From Papio anubis (Eukaryota > Chordata > Mammalia > Primates > Cercopithecidae): a stretch of DNA of 64,000 bases. The stretch lies in NCBI RefSeq assembly GCF_008728515.1, contig NC_044986.1:59013159-59077158 (forward strand), written 5' to 3'. This document shows positions 53,286 to 64,000 of this stretch, piece after piece. The notes beneath the pieces were generated by a model, which saw only the letters and a list, made by a program, of their open reading frames with translations, searched no databases and had not been told where the DNA came from. The translations under genes and the position numbers were made by a program. How positions within the stretch are numbered: the first letter of the stretch is position 1; each line of letters begins with the position of its first letter.

Positions 53286-54845
53286 TCCCTCCTGGGCCAC
53301 CCCCACCCCCACCTCACCCTGTCCCCACCCCAACCACTGCCCCACCTCCTGCACATGCTGGCAGCCCATGAATGAGGAAAGGGAGGTTTCTTCATTGTTT
53401 ACTTGATTTTGGAATCGTTCTTCTCACACCTGTTCCAACAAAGGACTCTGATTTATGTAAAGAATTAAAGATTCAACACTTAACAAAGTTGCAATGTGAC
53501 ATGAAGGAGCAAGAAGCTCGAATTGCTTCCAAGACAGGAAAATAACAGGGGGATTAATTTGGTGATCACACCTGGGTCCCTAGGCAGCTATTTCGAAGGG
53601 AATGGGGTGGAGGAAGTCAGTGGTACCCCCACAGGCTTGGGATTCATCTATATAATCAGCACCCCATGGATAAAAATTAGGGCAAGGGGCTGGATGGCTA
53701 CCTCCAGCATCTCCCTCACTCCCATATTTCTCCCTGACTCCCCCAGCCCCTCCCCAGACAGCATTGGGTCTCTTCTCTTCTTCCCTTTCAAGGTTATCCC
53801 CCTACTACTGATTTCTACTTAACCTTGACCTCACCCGGGTGGAAACTCTGGGATTAGGAATAATTTGTCCTAGTCTCTCGGAATGGCTCTGTCAATTGCT
53901 TTCCGGAATTGCTTTTTCCCTGGGGGTTGTGGGGAGCAATCTGCCAGACCCCCAGTGTCCACTTCAGTGGTGTGCTCTTAGTAATGACGGCAGGGCAGGC
54001 AGACTTCAGTGGTCCTGATTCATTCTGGTTTACTCCTTCACCCCATCTGACTCCTCCATCACCTGGAACCTGTAGAGGCACCGTGTGCCTGAAACCTCTG
54101 GACATCCCTACAGCTGCAGAAGGGTTGGGGCATCTCCATTCTCAGAATTGCTGGAGCGACTGGTGAATGAAGATTAGCTTCTAGAGAACAGCGCTGAGGA
54201 ATGTGGTAGAAGCTGTTGTGGCCCTGTAGCCGAGGGTCCTGCTTCCTCCTGTGCATCTGAGAGCTTATTCTGTACCAGGTGGTCTGGGAGACACCTGGTT
54301 GTCATGACCGTATGCTGCCCGGGAGCAGGCTGGAGCCCTGGAAGGCGGTGCACAGACTGCATACACCCTGGTTTCCTTAGTTTTATCTCTGAGGACCTAG
54401 GTGTCCCTGCCATCCAGAGCATCTGTGGCCTCCTTCTCATTCTCATGGCCACCACTCCGGCTCAAAGTCCTTGAAATGAAATACATATCACTGAGGCTCT
54501 TGCAAAAATGTCTTTTCCTCACTTACTTTTGCAATAATCTCCTCACTTGTTCTTGCAAGAATCTCCTGCTTTCCTCACTGTACTTTCTGTACAGCACTGC
54601 TGAAGGAATGTCCTAAAGTACATGCCACAGCAATCCATTTACTGCAGTTTAATAACAAACTAATCTAGGTGACAGGAATCAGAAGAGCGGCACTTGTGCG
54701 TATGGTGACTATTGCCTTGGATGGAGCATGAGGGAGCCTTCTGGGGTGTTTGAAACGCTCTGTGTTTTTGTCTCGTCAAGCTGCATATTACTACTTATGT
54801 TACATTTATAAAAATTCATTGAGACTTCCACTTCAGGTTTGTGTG
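53286..54845. other. Unassigned sequence
   Basis: A C-rich stretch at 53297-53348 precedes about 1.5 kb of apparently unique DNA, including 53850-54470, which is comparatively GC-rich. Frames here (99, 83, 85, 93 codons) lack domains and partner exons. No gene is called. Confidence 0.35.
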
Positions 54846-54849
54846 CTTT

Positions 54850-55195
54850 GGGCTGGCCTCAGTGGCTCACACCTATAATCCCAGCAGCTCAGGCATCTGT
54901 GGCAAGAGGATGATTTGAAGCCAGGAGTTCAAGACCAGCCTGAACAACATAGCAAGACCCTGTCTCTATCAAAAAAAAAAAAGAAAAAAAAAAGTTAAAA
55001 ATTAGCCAAGCATGATGGTGTGCACCTGTAGTCTCAGCTACGTGGGAGGCTGAGGCGGCAGAAGCCCTCGAGCCCAGAAGTTTGAGGCTGCAGTGAGCTA
55101 TGACTGCGCTGCTGCACTCCAGCCTGGGTGACAGAGGGAGACCCCATCTCTTAGAAGAAAACAAAACAAAACAAAACAAAAGAAAGAAAAGAAAA
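54850..55195 (+). mobile_element. AluJ
   Basis: Old Alu: 'agcctgaacaacatagcaag', 'gcctcgagcccagaag'-type J features in diverged form, 'ggctgcagtgagctatgac', an A-rich middle linker and a (AAAAC)n tail. Confidence 0.92.
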
Positions 55196-55329
55196 GGAAG
55201 ACTTGTGGACTTTACTATACGTATGTTAAGCCTTAGTAAGAGAAGCAAAAAAAATAAAACTAAGTCTGCATTTATAAAAAATGTTTTGAGGGCCAAAAAT
55301 GTGTTAGGGATTCAGGGATAGAACACGCA

Positions 55330-55740
55330 GCCTCTACTACCCATTCCTCCTTCACACTTGCCTTCTAGACTTCTCACCTCTTCTCCTGGAGGATCCCAAT
55401 TAGACTGTTTCCTGATGTCCCAGATACATCCCTTTTCTCGTCAGCTTCCTCTGAAGCCCTCTGCAGGCCTTGCTCCCACCACCATCTCTTCCTACTACTC
55501 CAGGTCTCACTGCAAGGCTCAAAAACAAGACCAGCTCCAGAATGAAGCTTTCCTCTCCTGAAAGGCACATGCTCCTTTCTGCAACCCTGCATTCCTTGGT
55601 GTTTCTCTGCTCACAAAACTCCATTTTGGGAGTTCTGTCCCTTTCCTGACCTTTTCTAGTTCTAGTAGACACAAGTTTCTTGAGGCAAGAGACTCATCTC
55701 TGATTCACCTGTGATCCACAAATACCTGCTGAACTGACAT
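55330..55740 (+). mobile_element. L2-like fragment, sense
   Basis: 'aagtttcttgaggcaagag' and 'atacctgctgaactgac' resemble an L2 end, preceded by pyrimidine-rich text like the L2 body. Diverged. Confidence 0.4.
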
Positions 55741-55744
55741 AACA

Positions 55745-56425
55745 GAGAAAGGAAAGGGGGAAACACCAGCAACGGTGTCCCAGACCCTCCCAGCTTGGTC
55801 TCTCCCTGTTTAATTGCTGATGAACACACAATTCAAAATGTGAGCCAAAGCCTTGCTACCATCCCTGCCCCTAGACTTCTGCCCTGGTTAGAATGAGGGA
55901 TTTGGGCTACAGTGGTTGGTTAAGGCATTCAGTGCTCCAAAAACGAGCTCCAAAGTCCTCATCAGAAAAAACAAAAGGGGATTAGGGTATGGGGGAGGAA
56001 GAACAACAGAAAAATGAGCAAATATGCCCACTGGCAAGTGGTCCCTCTGGGGACGTGATCTGCTTTTGTCTCCCTAAGAGTCTCTGTGGGGTATCTCTTC
56101 TCCTTCCAGAGGAAAGATCCCTACTGCTTCTGCCACAGAAGACAGAGTAGATCCAATTCCCAGATATCAAATGGATTGGATCTGACTACTCAGAAAACTG
56201 TCAGCTCTGAATGTGTACTTCCAGAGCATCACTTCAGAACATAACTTTGTGTACTGGTTTACATATACCTATGTTGCACAATGGATATGTTAATTAATAG
56301 ATTGATCATCTACCATAAGCAAAGATTTGTACTAAGGATAATTGAGAATTCAAGAAACAGAATTCACTGTTCCTGCCCCCACAGGATTTAAAAGGAATTT
56401 GACATATTTAAGGGATGTTCGCTGA
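55745..56425. other. Unassigned sequence
   Basis: Nothing confidently recognised. Confidence 0.35.
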
Positions 56426-56427
56426 GC

Positions 56428-57232
56428 ACTGTTTACAAGAAAAAATTGGAAGCAACTTAAAAGTCCAACACGAGAAGGGAAAAACAAAATGCTGTACACT
56501 GGTTCCACAGAATACAGTGGAGCAATTTTTTTTGAGAGAAGACATCACAGCCTCGGCCCCAACCCTTTTGAGATAGGGTCTTGATATGTTGCCCAGTCTG
56601 GAGTGCAGTGGTGTGATCATGGCTCACTATAGCCTCAACCTCCCGGGCTCAAGGGACCCTCCCACCTCAGCCTCTGAAGGAGCTGGAACTATGGGCATGC
56701 GCCATCAAGCCTGGCTAATTTTTTTGTTTTAATTTTTCATGAAGACAGGGTTTCGTCATGTTGCCCAGGCTGGTCTTGAACTCCTGAGTTCAAGCGATCT
56801 GCCCTCCTTTGCCTCACAAAGTGCTGGGATTACAGGCGTGAACCACTGCAACCAGCATAGAATGTACAGTAGAGCAATTTAACAGAACTAACTAGGGTTT
56901 ATATATGTCAATGTTGGTAGATTTCAAAAATACATTGAGTGAAAAATATCACAGAATGATGCATATCATACAATGTCATTTATGCAAACACACACATAAG
57001 GAAAGTAACACTCTATGTATCTTGTGAATACATAATACATTTGCATATAAAAGGGTGTTTTTTTAAATGGCACAGAAAGACACATACCATCTCTCTCTGG
57101 GGCAGAAATGAAAAAGGGATGAACCTAGCTCAAAGAGGCTTTTGCTTTTCTCTATATTTACTTTTTCTATAAAAAAACAGAATATATTTATGTAGTACTT
57201 GTGTAATAAAGTTTTGAGTAAACCATTTAAGT
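56428..57232 (+). mobile_element. Old L1M ORF2 tail and 3' UTR, sense, interrupted by AluJ
   Basis: 'aaattggaagcaacttaaaa', 'gtccaacacgagaaggg', then after the Alu 'cattgagtgaaaaatatc', 'tgtcatttatgcaaacacac' and 'tttctctatatttactttt'. Confidence 0.75.
56526..56857 (-). mobile_element. AluJ, antisense, with extra sequence beyond its tail
   Basis: Reverse-complement AluJ body from 'gagatagggtcttgatatg' (56570) to 'accactgcaaccagc'. TSD 'agaatacagtggagcaattt' (56509-56528) and 'agaatgtacagtagagcaattt' (56859-56880). Between the outer T8 run (56526-56533) and the Alu's own T4 run (56566-56569) lie 32 bp of non-Alu sequence. Confidence 0.88.
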
Positions 57233-57234
57233 AA

Positions 57235-57730
57235 TTAGGAAGACATGGCCTAAATACATGAGAAGCTAAGTAGTAAGAGTTCACTGATAACCATGACAAC
57301 AATATAAGCAACACCACAAGGCAGAACAGATGTATTGCTTCACCATCAGCATCTGCAGTAATGGCCAGGAGTTCAGAAGAGGAAGAGCTTGCTGAGTACT
57401 GGGGAGCTCTGAAAGGGGGCTAAGAACTCAGGGCCTCCTTGAAAGTCTTTTAATAAAGGAATGCCGTGACAAGGTGGAACTTTGTGAAGATCCATCCGGG
57501 CACAAGGGTGCAATGTATTTAATTTAAAAATTGCATTATGAGTATAGAAGTTTTTCTTTTTTTCTTCTTATACTTGCCAGGTCCTGGAAATTGAAGATTG
57601 TATCACATGAGCTAAGATCTAGGAGGAAGTTAGAATAGAAAAATGACGGATGTTTTGGCATAGCCCTCAAGCCAATGAACAAGTGATCAAGGACCCCAAG
57701 GAGGGTGTCTGGGGATCACCGAAGTTTACT
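57235..57730. other. Unassigned sequence
   Basis: Nothing recognised. Confidence 0.35.
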
Positions 57731-57734
57731 TAGT

Positions 57735-57900
57735 TTCCTCCACTGGATTGTGAATTTCTTCAAGGCCAGGGCTATGATGTCTTCCCTCCTGGAGCCCCAG
57801 TGCATAGAATAGAATGGTACAAGATGCCACACAACAGGTACACTTCAGTGAACACTTGTTGAATGAATGAATGAATGCTTGCTTGTATGAATGAATGAAT
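57735..57900 (+). mobile_element. L2 3' end with (GAAT)n expansion
   Basis: 'attgtgaatttcttcaagg', 'gccccagtgcatagaatag' and 'cttgttgaatgaatgaatg' form an L2 end; the terminal GAAT repeat is expanded at 57861-57900. Confidence 0.8.
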
Positions 57901-57904
57901 ACTG

Positions 57905-58540
57905 CAGAAAGGTCAAAGAGATTCGGATTTGTAAAAGGTTTGTCACTTGAATGACTACTTCTTCAGTTTTGAGGCTCATCTGTCCCTTCTCCATTCTCCC
58001 CTGCCAGAGCCCCCTCCAAGTGTGGCTTTCACTTGCCTCTTGTCCTACCCCATCACTCCTCCACTACTCCACCCCTAAATCCTGGAGACCCTCTTTAAGA
58101 CAGGGTGAGAATAGCTGTCAGAGCTCTCAGTGGGGCCAGGACACAGAGGTCAAGAGAAGAGAACAAAATTAAAAATTACTTGGAGGTCAGAGCTGGGAAG
58201 AGCTTCACAGCAGTCGGGTCAGGGAGTAATGTGTGTTAGGAGAGTGGGGACCTCTGACCTAAGGTGGAGGTGAGACAACCCCACAGGAAGAAATCAGGCA
58301 AATGAAAGGATTAGGGCCAGATTTCAGAAACTTGGATGTGGAACTGGTTCATGCAGAGGCTTTCAAACATGCACCTCAGAATCCTGGGGTTCCACAGATA
58401 ACCTCCAGGGGTTTCCCAAACAATTAGGCTGCTTCTGCCAAGGAGAGAAGATGAGAACTGCCAGAGGAACCTGCTCAGCTGTTATCTGTCTTACACACTG
58501 GGGTTCTGAGTAAGAGTTCATTTGAAGGAAGAACCCAGGA
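57905..58540. other. Unassigned sequence
   Basis: Nothing confidently recognised. Confidence 0.35.
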
Positions 58541-58542
58541 CA

Positions 58543-58546
<4 letters not shown>

Positions 58547-58579
<33 letters not shown>
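58547..58579. repeat. (AG)16 microsatellite
   Basis: 33 bp of uninterrupted AG repeat. A complementary CT-rich stretch (58620-58641) lies about 40 bp downstream. Confidence 0.96.
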
Positions 58580-58581
<2 letters not shown>

Positions 58582-58871
58582 ATTCGCTAAAGCATTTGAA
58601 AGAACATAGAGTTCATGGAGTCTCTTTTTCTCTCTCTCTCACATGAAATGAGATATTACATAAAAAGCATTCTGGATGGAAAAGGTTCTCGATGAGTGTA
58701 TTGAAATTGGACATAAAAAAAGAACTCAAGTGAAAGACAAATTCATTTGGAATTACCATAAATTGCCTATCCCCCCCCCATCTTTCTCAGGTTTGGAATT
58801 ACCTGCTAAAGGTCAAAATTCAAAGACTCAAAGCTCAGGATAAGGGAAGCGGTGGGGTATAGATAATTGGT

Positions 58872-59102
58872 GTTTAGTTGTTATTAATAATTATTAGCAT
58901 TTCATTAAGTATTTCTCAGGAGTTCTGCTAAACCATTACGTGCATGATCTTAAGAATTCTTATAACAGCTTCTGAGGTAAACCTTATTATCATCCCAAAC
59001 AAGGCTCAGAGAAGTTGAACAACTTGCCCAACATCACACCAAATTGCAAGCAGCAGAGCGGGACTTTGTACGCCGGTAGCCTGACTCCAAAGGCCCTAAG
59101 CA
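58872..59102 (-). mobile_element. MIR SINE, antisense
   Basis: 'ttattaataattattagc', 'gcatgatcttaagaattc', 'ggtaaaccttattatcatcc', 'gaacaacttgcccaacatc', 'agcctgactccaaagg'. Confidence 0.88.
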
Positions 59103-59104
59103 TA

Positions 59105-59475
59105 AGCCCACTTCAGTGGTGTATTCCCAGCGACCATGCAGTGAGCAGGTGTGATTGCAGTAAGGTACAGGTCCCTGCAGTAAAAGGTCCTGAGGAAGAG
59201 AGAACAACACTTCTCAACACCTGGCAAAAATACCATGTGACACTGTCCTTCAAGGAAAATTCCAGAAGCCCCTCCCTGGGCCCTCAGGTGAACTAACCAC
59301 ACATGCAAGGTTTATTCACTTCTGCATACTACATCTTAGGAGGGTTAAAGGTATCTCATTTTGCATCAGTGAACAGCAGGATGAAGGATCTGACTATAAA
59401 GAGAAGACATTTAATCTAAAGAAGAGATTAGAAGGGAAGGAGGGAACTATCTCAAACGCTCAAAGTGGTTTCTCA
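59105..59475. other. Unassigned sequence
   Basis: Nothing recognised; the two frames at 59015-59308 overlap the MIR and have no domain. Confidence 0.35.
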
Positions 59476-59479
59476 AGGA

Positions 59480-59770
59480 ATAGTGACCAGACTTGTTTTG
59501 TGCAGCTTTGGATGGCAGAACTAGGGACAATGGGTTAGTAAGAGGATGGACAATGGGCTAGTAAGAGGAAGACAAATTACAAGTCAACATTGCCAAGGAT
59601 TTTCCTTAGATCTGTCTGAAATGGCCACACTAGAGGTAGTGAGCTCTTTGTCAAAGAAGCCATCAAGCAAAGATTGAGTATCAGGAATCATAATCGGTAA
59701 GAGAAAACTCATCTGTTGAGTGGAAGGTTAAATAGCTACTAAAGCCTCTTCTGACACAAAGATTCCAAAA
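59480..59770 (+). mobile_element. L3/CR1 LINE 3' fragment
   Basis: 'gatggcagaactagggac', 'caatgggctagtaagagg', 'ggccacactagaggtagtg', 'agctctttgtcaaagaag', 'ccatcaagcaaagattgag' follow L3 order, as at 18695-19015. It has an internal near-duplicate 'aatgggttagtaagaggatg' / 'aatgggctagtaagaggaag'. Confidence 0.7.
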
Positions 59771-59774
59771 ATTT

Positions 59775-60460
59775 ATAATCATGTTTATTTTCCTTTTCAA
59801 AAATTCTCCCTCCGCCAAAGACTTAAGAATGAACCCAACTGACAGGCCAGCCTCTAAGAGCATGGTGTCTTATAAATTCCTACATTCTGCATGTCTGTGA
59901 AATAAAAGCCCTGACCTGTGACAGGGACCTGTATGTCTGTCAGCAGAGCCAACATTTTTCACACTAATAGTACAAGTCAGAATAAATACCATCTCCATTT
60001 GGAAGACAGTCCTTGACAGAAGAGAATTGGCCTGCTTGATTAGGAATATATGTCAGGCACTGATAATAGGGAAATCCTTTTCAGCCAAACCCCAGAACCT
60101 GAACAGTCATAATGAGGCGATTTAATGAGCCTCCTGTTCTACAACAATATTAATTACAACTCTGTGGCAGAAGGCAGCCAACTCAAGATAAAATAGGTAA
60201 AATGCACAGGAACTGGATGGCATTCAGAATCTCTTCCCCAGATACAAATAGGCTTGCAGTCACATACATGTGTCTCTAGCAAGCAAATAGATTTAACACC
60301 TTTAAGCTGTTTGGAAGAAATACTTATGGAGTCAGTCTAAACAGCAGAAACGCTTCTGAACTTTGGGTTTATCTCTTAGAATGCATCTACCCCAAATAAG
60401 TCTGGTGAGCCTGATCAGTCCCAACTTGTTGCTACCCTGGAAAAAGAAGAAAAAAGAAAG
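59775..60460. other. Unassigned sequence
   Basis: Nothing confidently recognised. Confidence 0.35.
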
Positions 60461-60480
60461 CAGTAAAGGCACCACTTGTC

Positions 60481-60776
60481 TGGGCACCGTGGCTCACACC
60501 TGTAATCCCAGCATTTTGGGAGGCCGAGGCAGGTGGATCACTTGAGGTCAGGAGTTCGAGACCAGCCTGGGCAACATGGTGAAACCCCATCTCTACTAAA
60601 AATACAAAAATTAGCTGGGCGTAGTGGTTCATGCCTGTAATCCCAGCTGCTTGGGAGGCTGAGGGACGAGAGTCTCTTGAAACTGGGAGGCAGAGATTGC
60701 AGTGAGCCAAGATCACACCACTGCACTCCAGCCTGGGTGACTGAGCGAGTCTCCATCTCAATAAAATAAAATAAAA
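60481..60776 (+). mobile_element. AluS
   Basis: Full-length Alu ('tgggcaccgtggctcac' start, (AAAAT)n tail). Perfect 17-bp TSD 'taaaggcaccacttgtc' at 60464-60480 and 60777-60793. Confidence 0.96.
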
Positions 60777-60931
60777 TAAAGGCACCACTTGTCAAGCAGG
60801 TAGGCATACCTCCATCCCATTTTTGGGGTCAGGTCTCACAAATATTTCCATTTAAGTAAATAGAATTTCTTCAGGTCAGATACAGGCTGAGAATTGTCAT
60901 CAGTCTCGTTCAATAAATCATCACCAAAAGC

Positions 60932-61178
60932 CTGTTGACTACTAATAGTTATTGAGCATTTACTGTTTGCTGGAGATTTCTTTACATGCTTTAAATATTT
61001 TAGCTCATTTGGTCACCATGAAACACCCTGTAGTCAGTACTAGCAATGAGAGAAAGTGCAGAGATGTTAAGTGCTTTGTCCACACTACCAGTTAGGTGGG
61101 GCCAGGATTCAGACACAGGCTGATTATTCCAGAGCCAGGGTGCTTAACCACTAGGCAATGCTGTGCACTGTGTGTTTG
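60932..61178 (-). mobile_element. MIR SINE, antisense
   Basis: 'tagttattgagcatttactg', 'ttacatgctttaaatatttt', 'gatgttaagtgctttgtcc', 'cttaaccactaggcaatgc' cover most of MIR. Confidence 0.88.
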
Positions 61179-61189
61179 CAGGTAAATTG

Positions 61190-61445
61190 CTCATGAAGTG
61201 AGTGTTGACTGAGCACCACCTATGTGCGCCACACTGTGCTAAATGGTGGGACAGTGATCAACGTGACAATTCCAGTCCAGAGTAATCAGGCAATGCCAGC
61301 AGATCTCAGAAACTGTCCCATTCCCTGTGTGGTCAGCAAGGGCTTCTAGAAATGGTGACGTTTAACCAGAGACCTGAAAGATGAGTAAGAGTTAGGCAGT
61401 GAGTCAAGAGGGAAGCTGGAGGAGGAAGAGGATACGGATGGGAAC
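61190..61445 (-). mobile_element. L2-like fragment, antisense
   Basis: 'gactgagcaccacctatg', 'cagcaagggcttctagaaat', 'gtttaaccagagacctgaaa', 'gatgagtaagagttaggc' follow the L2 antisense body. Confidence 0.7.
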
Positions 61446-62095
61446 CCCTAGGGGTCAGTTCACAATGGCAGAAGCCCAGACATTGTGCAAATATCAAGGA
61501 GTTACACACAGGGAGTGGAGAGACAGTCCTGACAGGGACTCAGGAGGAGGTAAAACTTTATCTAGGTCCTTAAAAATAGAGTAAGAAGGTAGGAATGTAT
61601 ATGATATATACTTTAAATCTGTTGACATTTTCTCATAGTTACATAACCCTCTCACTCAACTCAGACCCAGGGTACTGCCACATAGACAAAGGTCTGACTC
61701 CAAGGGGTTAATCACCTGCCAATCAAAAGAAACCACACTGGACCCTTTTCTCTTTTCTCACTAAATCCACGTTGCAGAGATTTTGATGGTGCAAGGATGG
61801 GCAGCTGCTGAAGGAAGCACCAAAGAGGACAAGCACGAAATCCTGGGCCTCAACCCAGGCAGGCGCCTACCCATTCTGACACAGGGCATTGGAAACAGTT
61901 GGAAGCAAAGCCCACGTCCATACAGCATATGCCCAGGGTCCACAGACTTGAAAACTCACATGGACCCTAGGCTCTGTCCCACAGCACACTGACTTGCAAA
62001 CTCATGAAATGGTCCATGCCCACTCCCGGCTCCCCACTACCAGAGTGAGGCATCTTGCCTGGACCACCTGGCTCTGCCCATCTCAAACCTGCCTG
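61446..62095. other. Unassigned sequence
   Basis: Nothing confidently recognised; short frames on both strands only. Confidence 0.35.
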
Positions 62096-62100
62096 CCTAT

Positions 62101-62282
62101 GCAGTGGTTCTCCAATTTTAGCACACATTCAAATCACCCACAGGGCTTGCTGAGCCATAGGTTGCCGGCCCCACCTCCAGAGTATCTGGTTCAGTAGGTC
62201 TGGGATGGTGCCAAGCATGTGCATTTCTAACAAGTTCCTAGGTGATGCCGATGCTGGTGGTCCCACACTGAGAACTGCTGCT
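62101..62282 (+). mobile_element. MER5A hAT (Charlie) DNA transposon
   Basis: Near-complete: 'cagtggttctccaattttag', 'tctggttcagtaggtctggg', 'catgtgcatttctaacaag', 'ttcctaggtgatgccgatgc', ending 'actgagaactgctg'. TSDs are no longer clear. Non-autonomous. Confidence 0.9.
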
Positions 62283-62289
62283 CTTTGGC

Positions 62290-63335
62290 ACCAGGCAAAG
62301 GCACCTCTCCAGAAAGACTTCCCCCAGCACTCCAGCGCTGCTGGCTTATCTCCCCAGTCTTACTGCACATTTAAGTTAGTAGAGACCACAAAGATAAACC
62401 TAACTGCCTTGAGGAGCCAGACAAGCAACAGAATATGAGGGTTTGGACGGGCTTAGGTGCATTTGAGCACAGTTGTGTGAAAGATAGGAGCTACTGTAAA
62501 CTGGAGAATTCAGGCACCAATAAAAGGGGGCAACTCACTCAGTTCTAGCCAATTTTTGCTGGGTGTGATTTCAATACTAGTATTGCCAGATCTTCTAGCT
62601 TCAAGAGAAGGCAGAAATCCTGATTTTTACATAAACTATCCCAATTTTTAAAAACTGGTTCAAGACTTTTGAAGACAGTAGGATGCATCAGGTGATGCAT
62701 CTTAGGCCTCTTGCAACTTTAATACTTGATAGTTTGGCTTGTCAGGCATCCTGTAGAAAGTTCCCCAGTCTGGGTCTGTGTGTTGTGTTTTCATGATTCC
62801 ATTAGGGTTGTGGACTTTTGTAAAGAATACAGCAGAGGTGAATGTCCCTCACAGACATGTTTCTGATGTTCCTCCCTGTGATCAGCCACAACACACCATC
62901 AAAAGACTTTACGACAGCCCCACAGAGGGGAAAAGGGAGCCATGACTGGACACATTTGCCAATTTCCATGGTGTAAATATTCCCACCACAGCCAATGTGG
63001 AGCACCCAGTGTGATGGCACTAAACAAGGAATTGGAAAAAGGTGTGCACAATTAGCCAGCTCTGTAGTAGGAGCGGGCTCCTGCACTGCTTCTCAACTTG
63101 CTTTATCCTCTGTGTTCTAAATCTCAACGAGCCAACCCTCCCTTTGGTTCTGACTGAACGCCAGTCATGCACTCCGCACTCCACTAAAGGTTGTAGAGGA
63201 GAGCAAAGGGCTATAAAAGATTAGGCAAGAAAGTAGAGTGAGATTGCAAGTTTTGAGAAGACTGGTTTCAAATCCAGATCTGCCTCTTCTGAGTGTGTAA
63301 ACTTGGTCAAATTGCTTAACCGCTTTAAGCAATTG
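62290..63335. other. Unassigned sequence
   Basis: Nothing confidently recognised. The 94-codon minus-strand frame 62802-63086 has no domain. Confidence 0.35.
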
Positions 63336-63337
63336 AT

Positions 63338-63420
63338 TTTGTATATACAAATAAATATATATGTGTATATGTATGTTTATATATGTGTATATATTTTATA
63401 TATGTACATTTTATATATAC
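63338..63420. repeat. TA-rich (TATATG)n low-complexity tract
   Basis: Alternating TA/TG sequence, shorter and more broken than 7779-8009. The Tyr/Ile-rich frame 63303-63497 is an artefact. Confidence 0.85.
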
Positions 63421-63529
63421 AGTACTTCCTAAGTACTAAAACATTCTATGTATATACATTTATTCACACACAGCCTCTCAAAGAGCTTTCAGTCTAGCCC
63501 ATATAATTATATTAACATGTTCTAATTTA

Positions 63530-63652
63530 AAAGTTGGGTGGTGGTTACATGGGTGGTCATTTTATTATTTGTCTTTTAATTACATATGTATGGCATATAA
63601 TCTTCTGAATGTATTAATTCACAATAAAAAAGGATAATATAAATCTAAATGA
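63530..63652 (+). mobile_element. Old L1 3' end-like fragment
   Basis: 'gggtggtggttacatgggtg', 'gtcattttattatttgtc' and a terminal 'attcacaataaaaaagg' resemble L1M 3' ends in sense. Confidence 0.55.
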
Positions 63653-63654
63653 AG

Positions 63655-64000
63655 TTAATCACTAAAATGTGTCATCTCATTATCTCCCCAGCTCATCCAT
63701 GTTACCATCTTGAAAAATGAGGTCATGACCCATTGAGAACTTGGCAGAGAACTTGACCCTGTTGGATGTCAGTTGGATGCTTGAGAAAGCTAAAGGCATC
63801 TTAGTCTGTTTGCAGCTTGTGGATGCCAAACTTGAAAAGATGTGAAGAGATTTCACTCAACTAAAGAGGATATGTGTTTATTCTTCCTGGGACCTGAGTC
63901 AGAAATTCTAGCACTGCCACCACCACCAGTGAGGGCTCTATTAAACTACTCCTGCAAATCATTAAGCAGGCTCAGAAATGGGGATAAGAGGAAATCTAGT
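63655..64000. other. Unassigned sequence
   Basis: Nothing recognised; the window ends here. Confidence 0.35.

Noticed and set aside
54889..55296. 135-codon minus-strand frame
   Set aside because: Antisense reading of the AluJ plus its A-rich tail.
60432..60788. 118-codon minus-strand frame
   Set aside because: Antisense AluS.
1..64000. CRISPR array, operon, riboswitch or bacterial/phage system
   Set aside because: Alu, MIR and L2 content show vertebrate nuclear DNA. No regularly spaced repeats or prokaryotic gene organisation exist.

Overview
This is nuclear DNA from a primate, most likely human. It is dense in Alu SINEs of the J, S and Y subfamilies. AluY copies point to an Old World monkey, ape or human genome. 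Around the Alus lie LINE-1 fragments of several ages, ancient L2, L3/CR1 and MIR pieces shared by mammals, MaLR and ERVL-type LTRs, and hAT DNA-transposon fossils (MER1-type, MER5A-type and a transposase remnant). I read it as intergenic or intronic sequence. I could not support any intact protein-coding gene, exon, tRNA, rRNA, known small RNA, CpG island or CRISPR array. The longer open frames (up to about 140 codons) lie in L2, L1, Alu or low-complexity DNA, or show no recognisable protein features. Element boundaries are read by eye and are good to about 10-30 bp, except where target-site duplications (TSDs) are quoted.

Layout. 1-8 kb: MIR and L2 pieces, a solo ERVL-type LTR (1230-1663), a MER1-type hAT element with its 8-bp TSD (3503-3830), and unassigned DNA. 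7.8-12.5 kb: a TA/TG microsatellite, then a layered LINE stack with an old HAL1/L1-like body split by two L1 3' ends, one carrying an Alu inside an Alu. A second L1 ORF2 fossil carries two more Alus and an (AC)24 tract. 12.5-16.5 kb: MIR copies, an AluY, an L2 end and an antisense L1 split by a MaLR LTR. 16.5-24 kb: mostly unassigned, with an antisense L1, an L3/CR1 piece, a polypyrimidine tract, a 47-bp tandem duplication and an MLT1 LTR. 24-31 kb: an L2 split by a second MER1-type copy, three Alus and an antisense L1 tail. 31-34 kb: a decayed hAT-type transposase remnant. 35-45 kb: a run of plus-strand L2 copies, MIRs, Alus, a G-rich polypurine tract and a 5'-truncated MLT1. 45-51 kb: L1 sequence including an L1 nested in an L1 and an inverted Alu pair about 0.1 kb apart. 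51-64 kb: L1 tails, L2, MIR, AluJ, AluS, L3/CR1 and MER5A copies.

No set of genes works together here. What the window records is insertion history: who landed inside whom, readable from target-site duplications. The most useful items for follow-up are the hAT transposase fossil near 32.1-32.6 kb, the nested stacks at 8.2-12.5 kb and 47.4-50.6 kb, an old Alu with extra non-Alu sequence beyond its tail (56.5 kb), an inverted nuclear-receptor half-site palindrome (43.42 kb), and a few unassigned blocks that could be conserved regulatory DNA. I found no evidence of a new multi-gene biological system.
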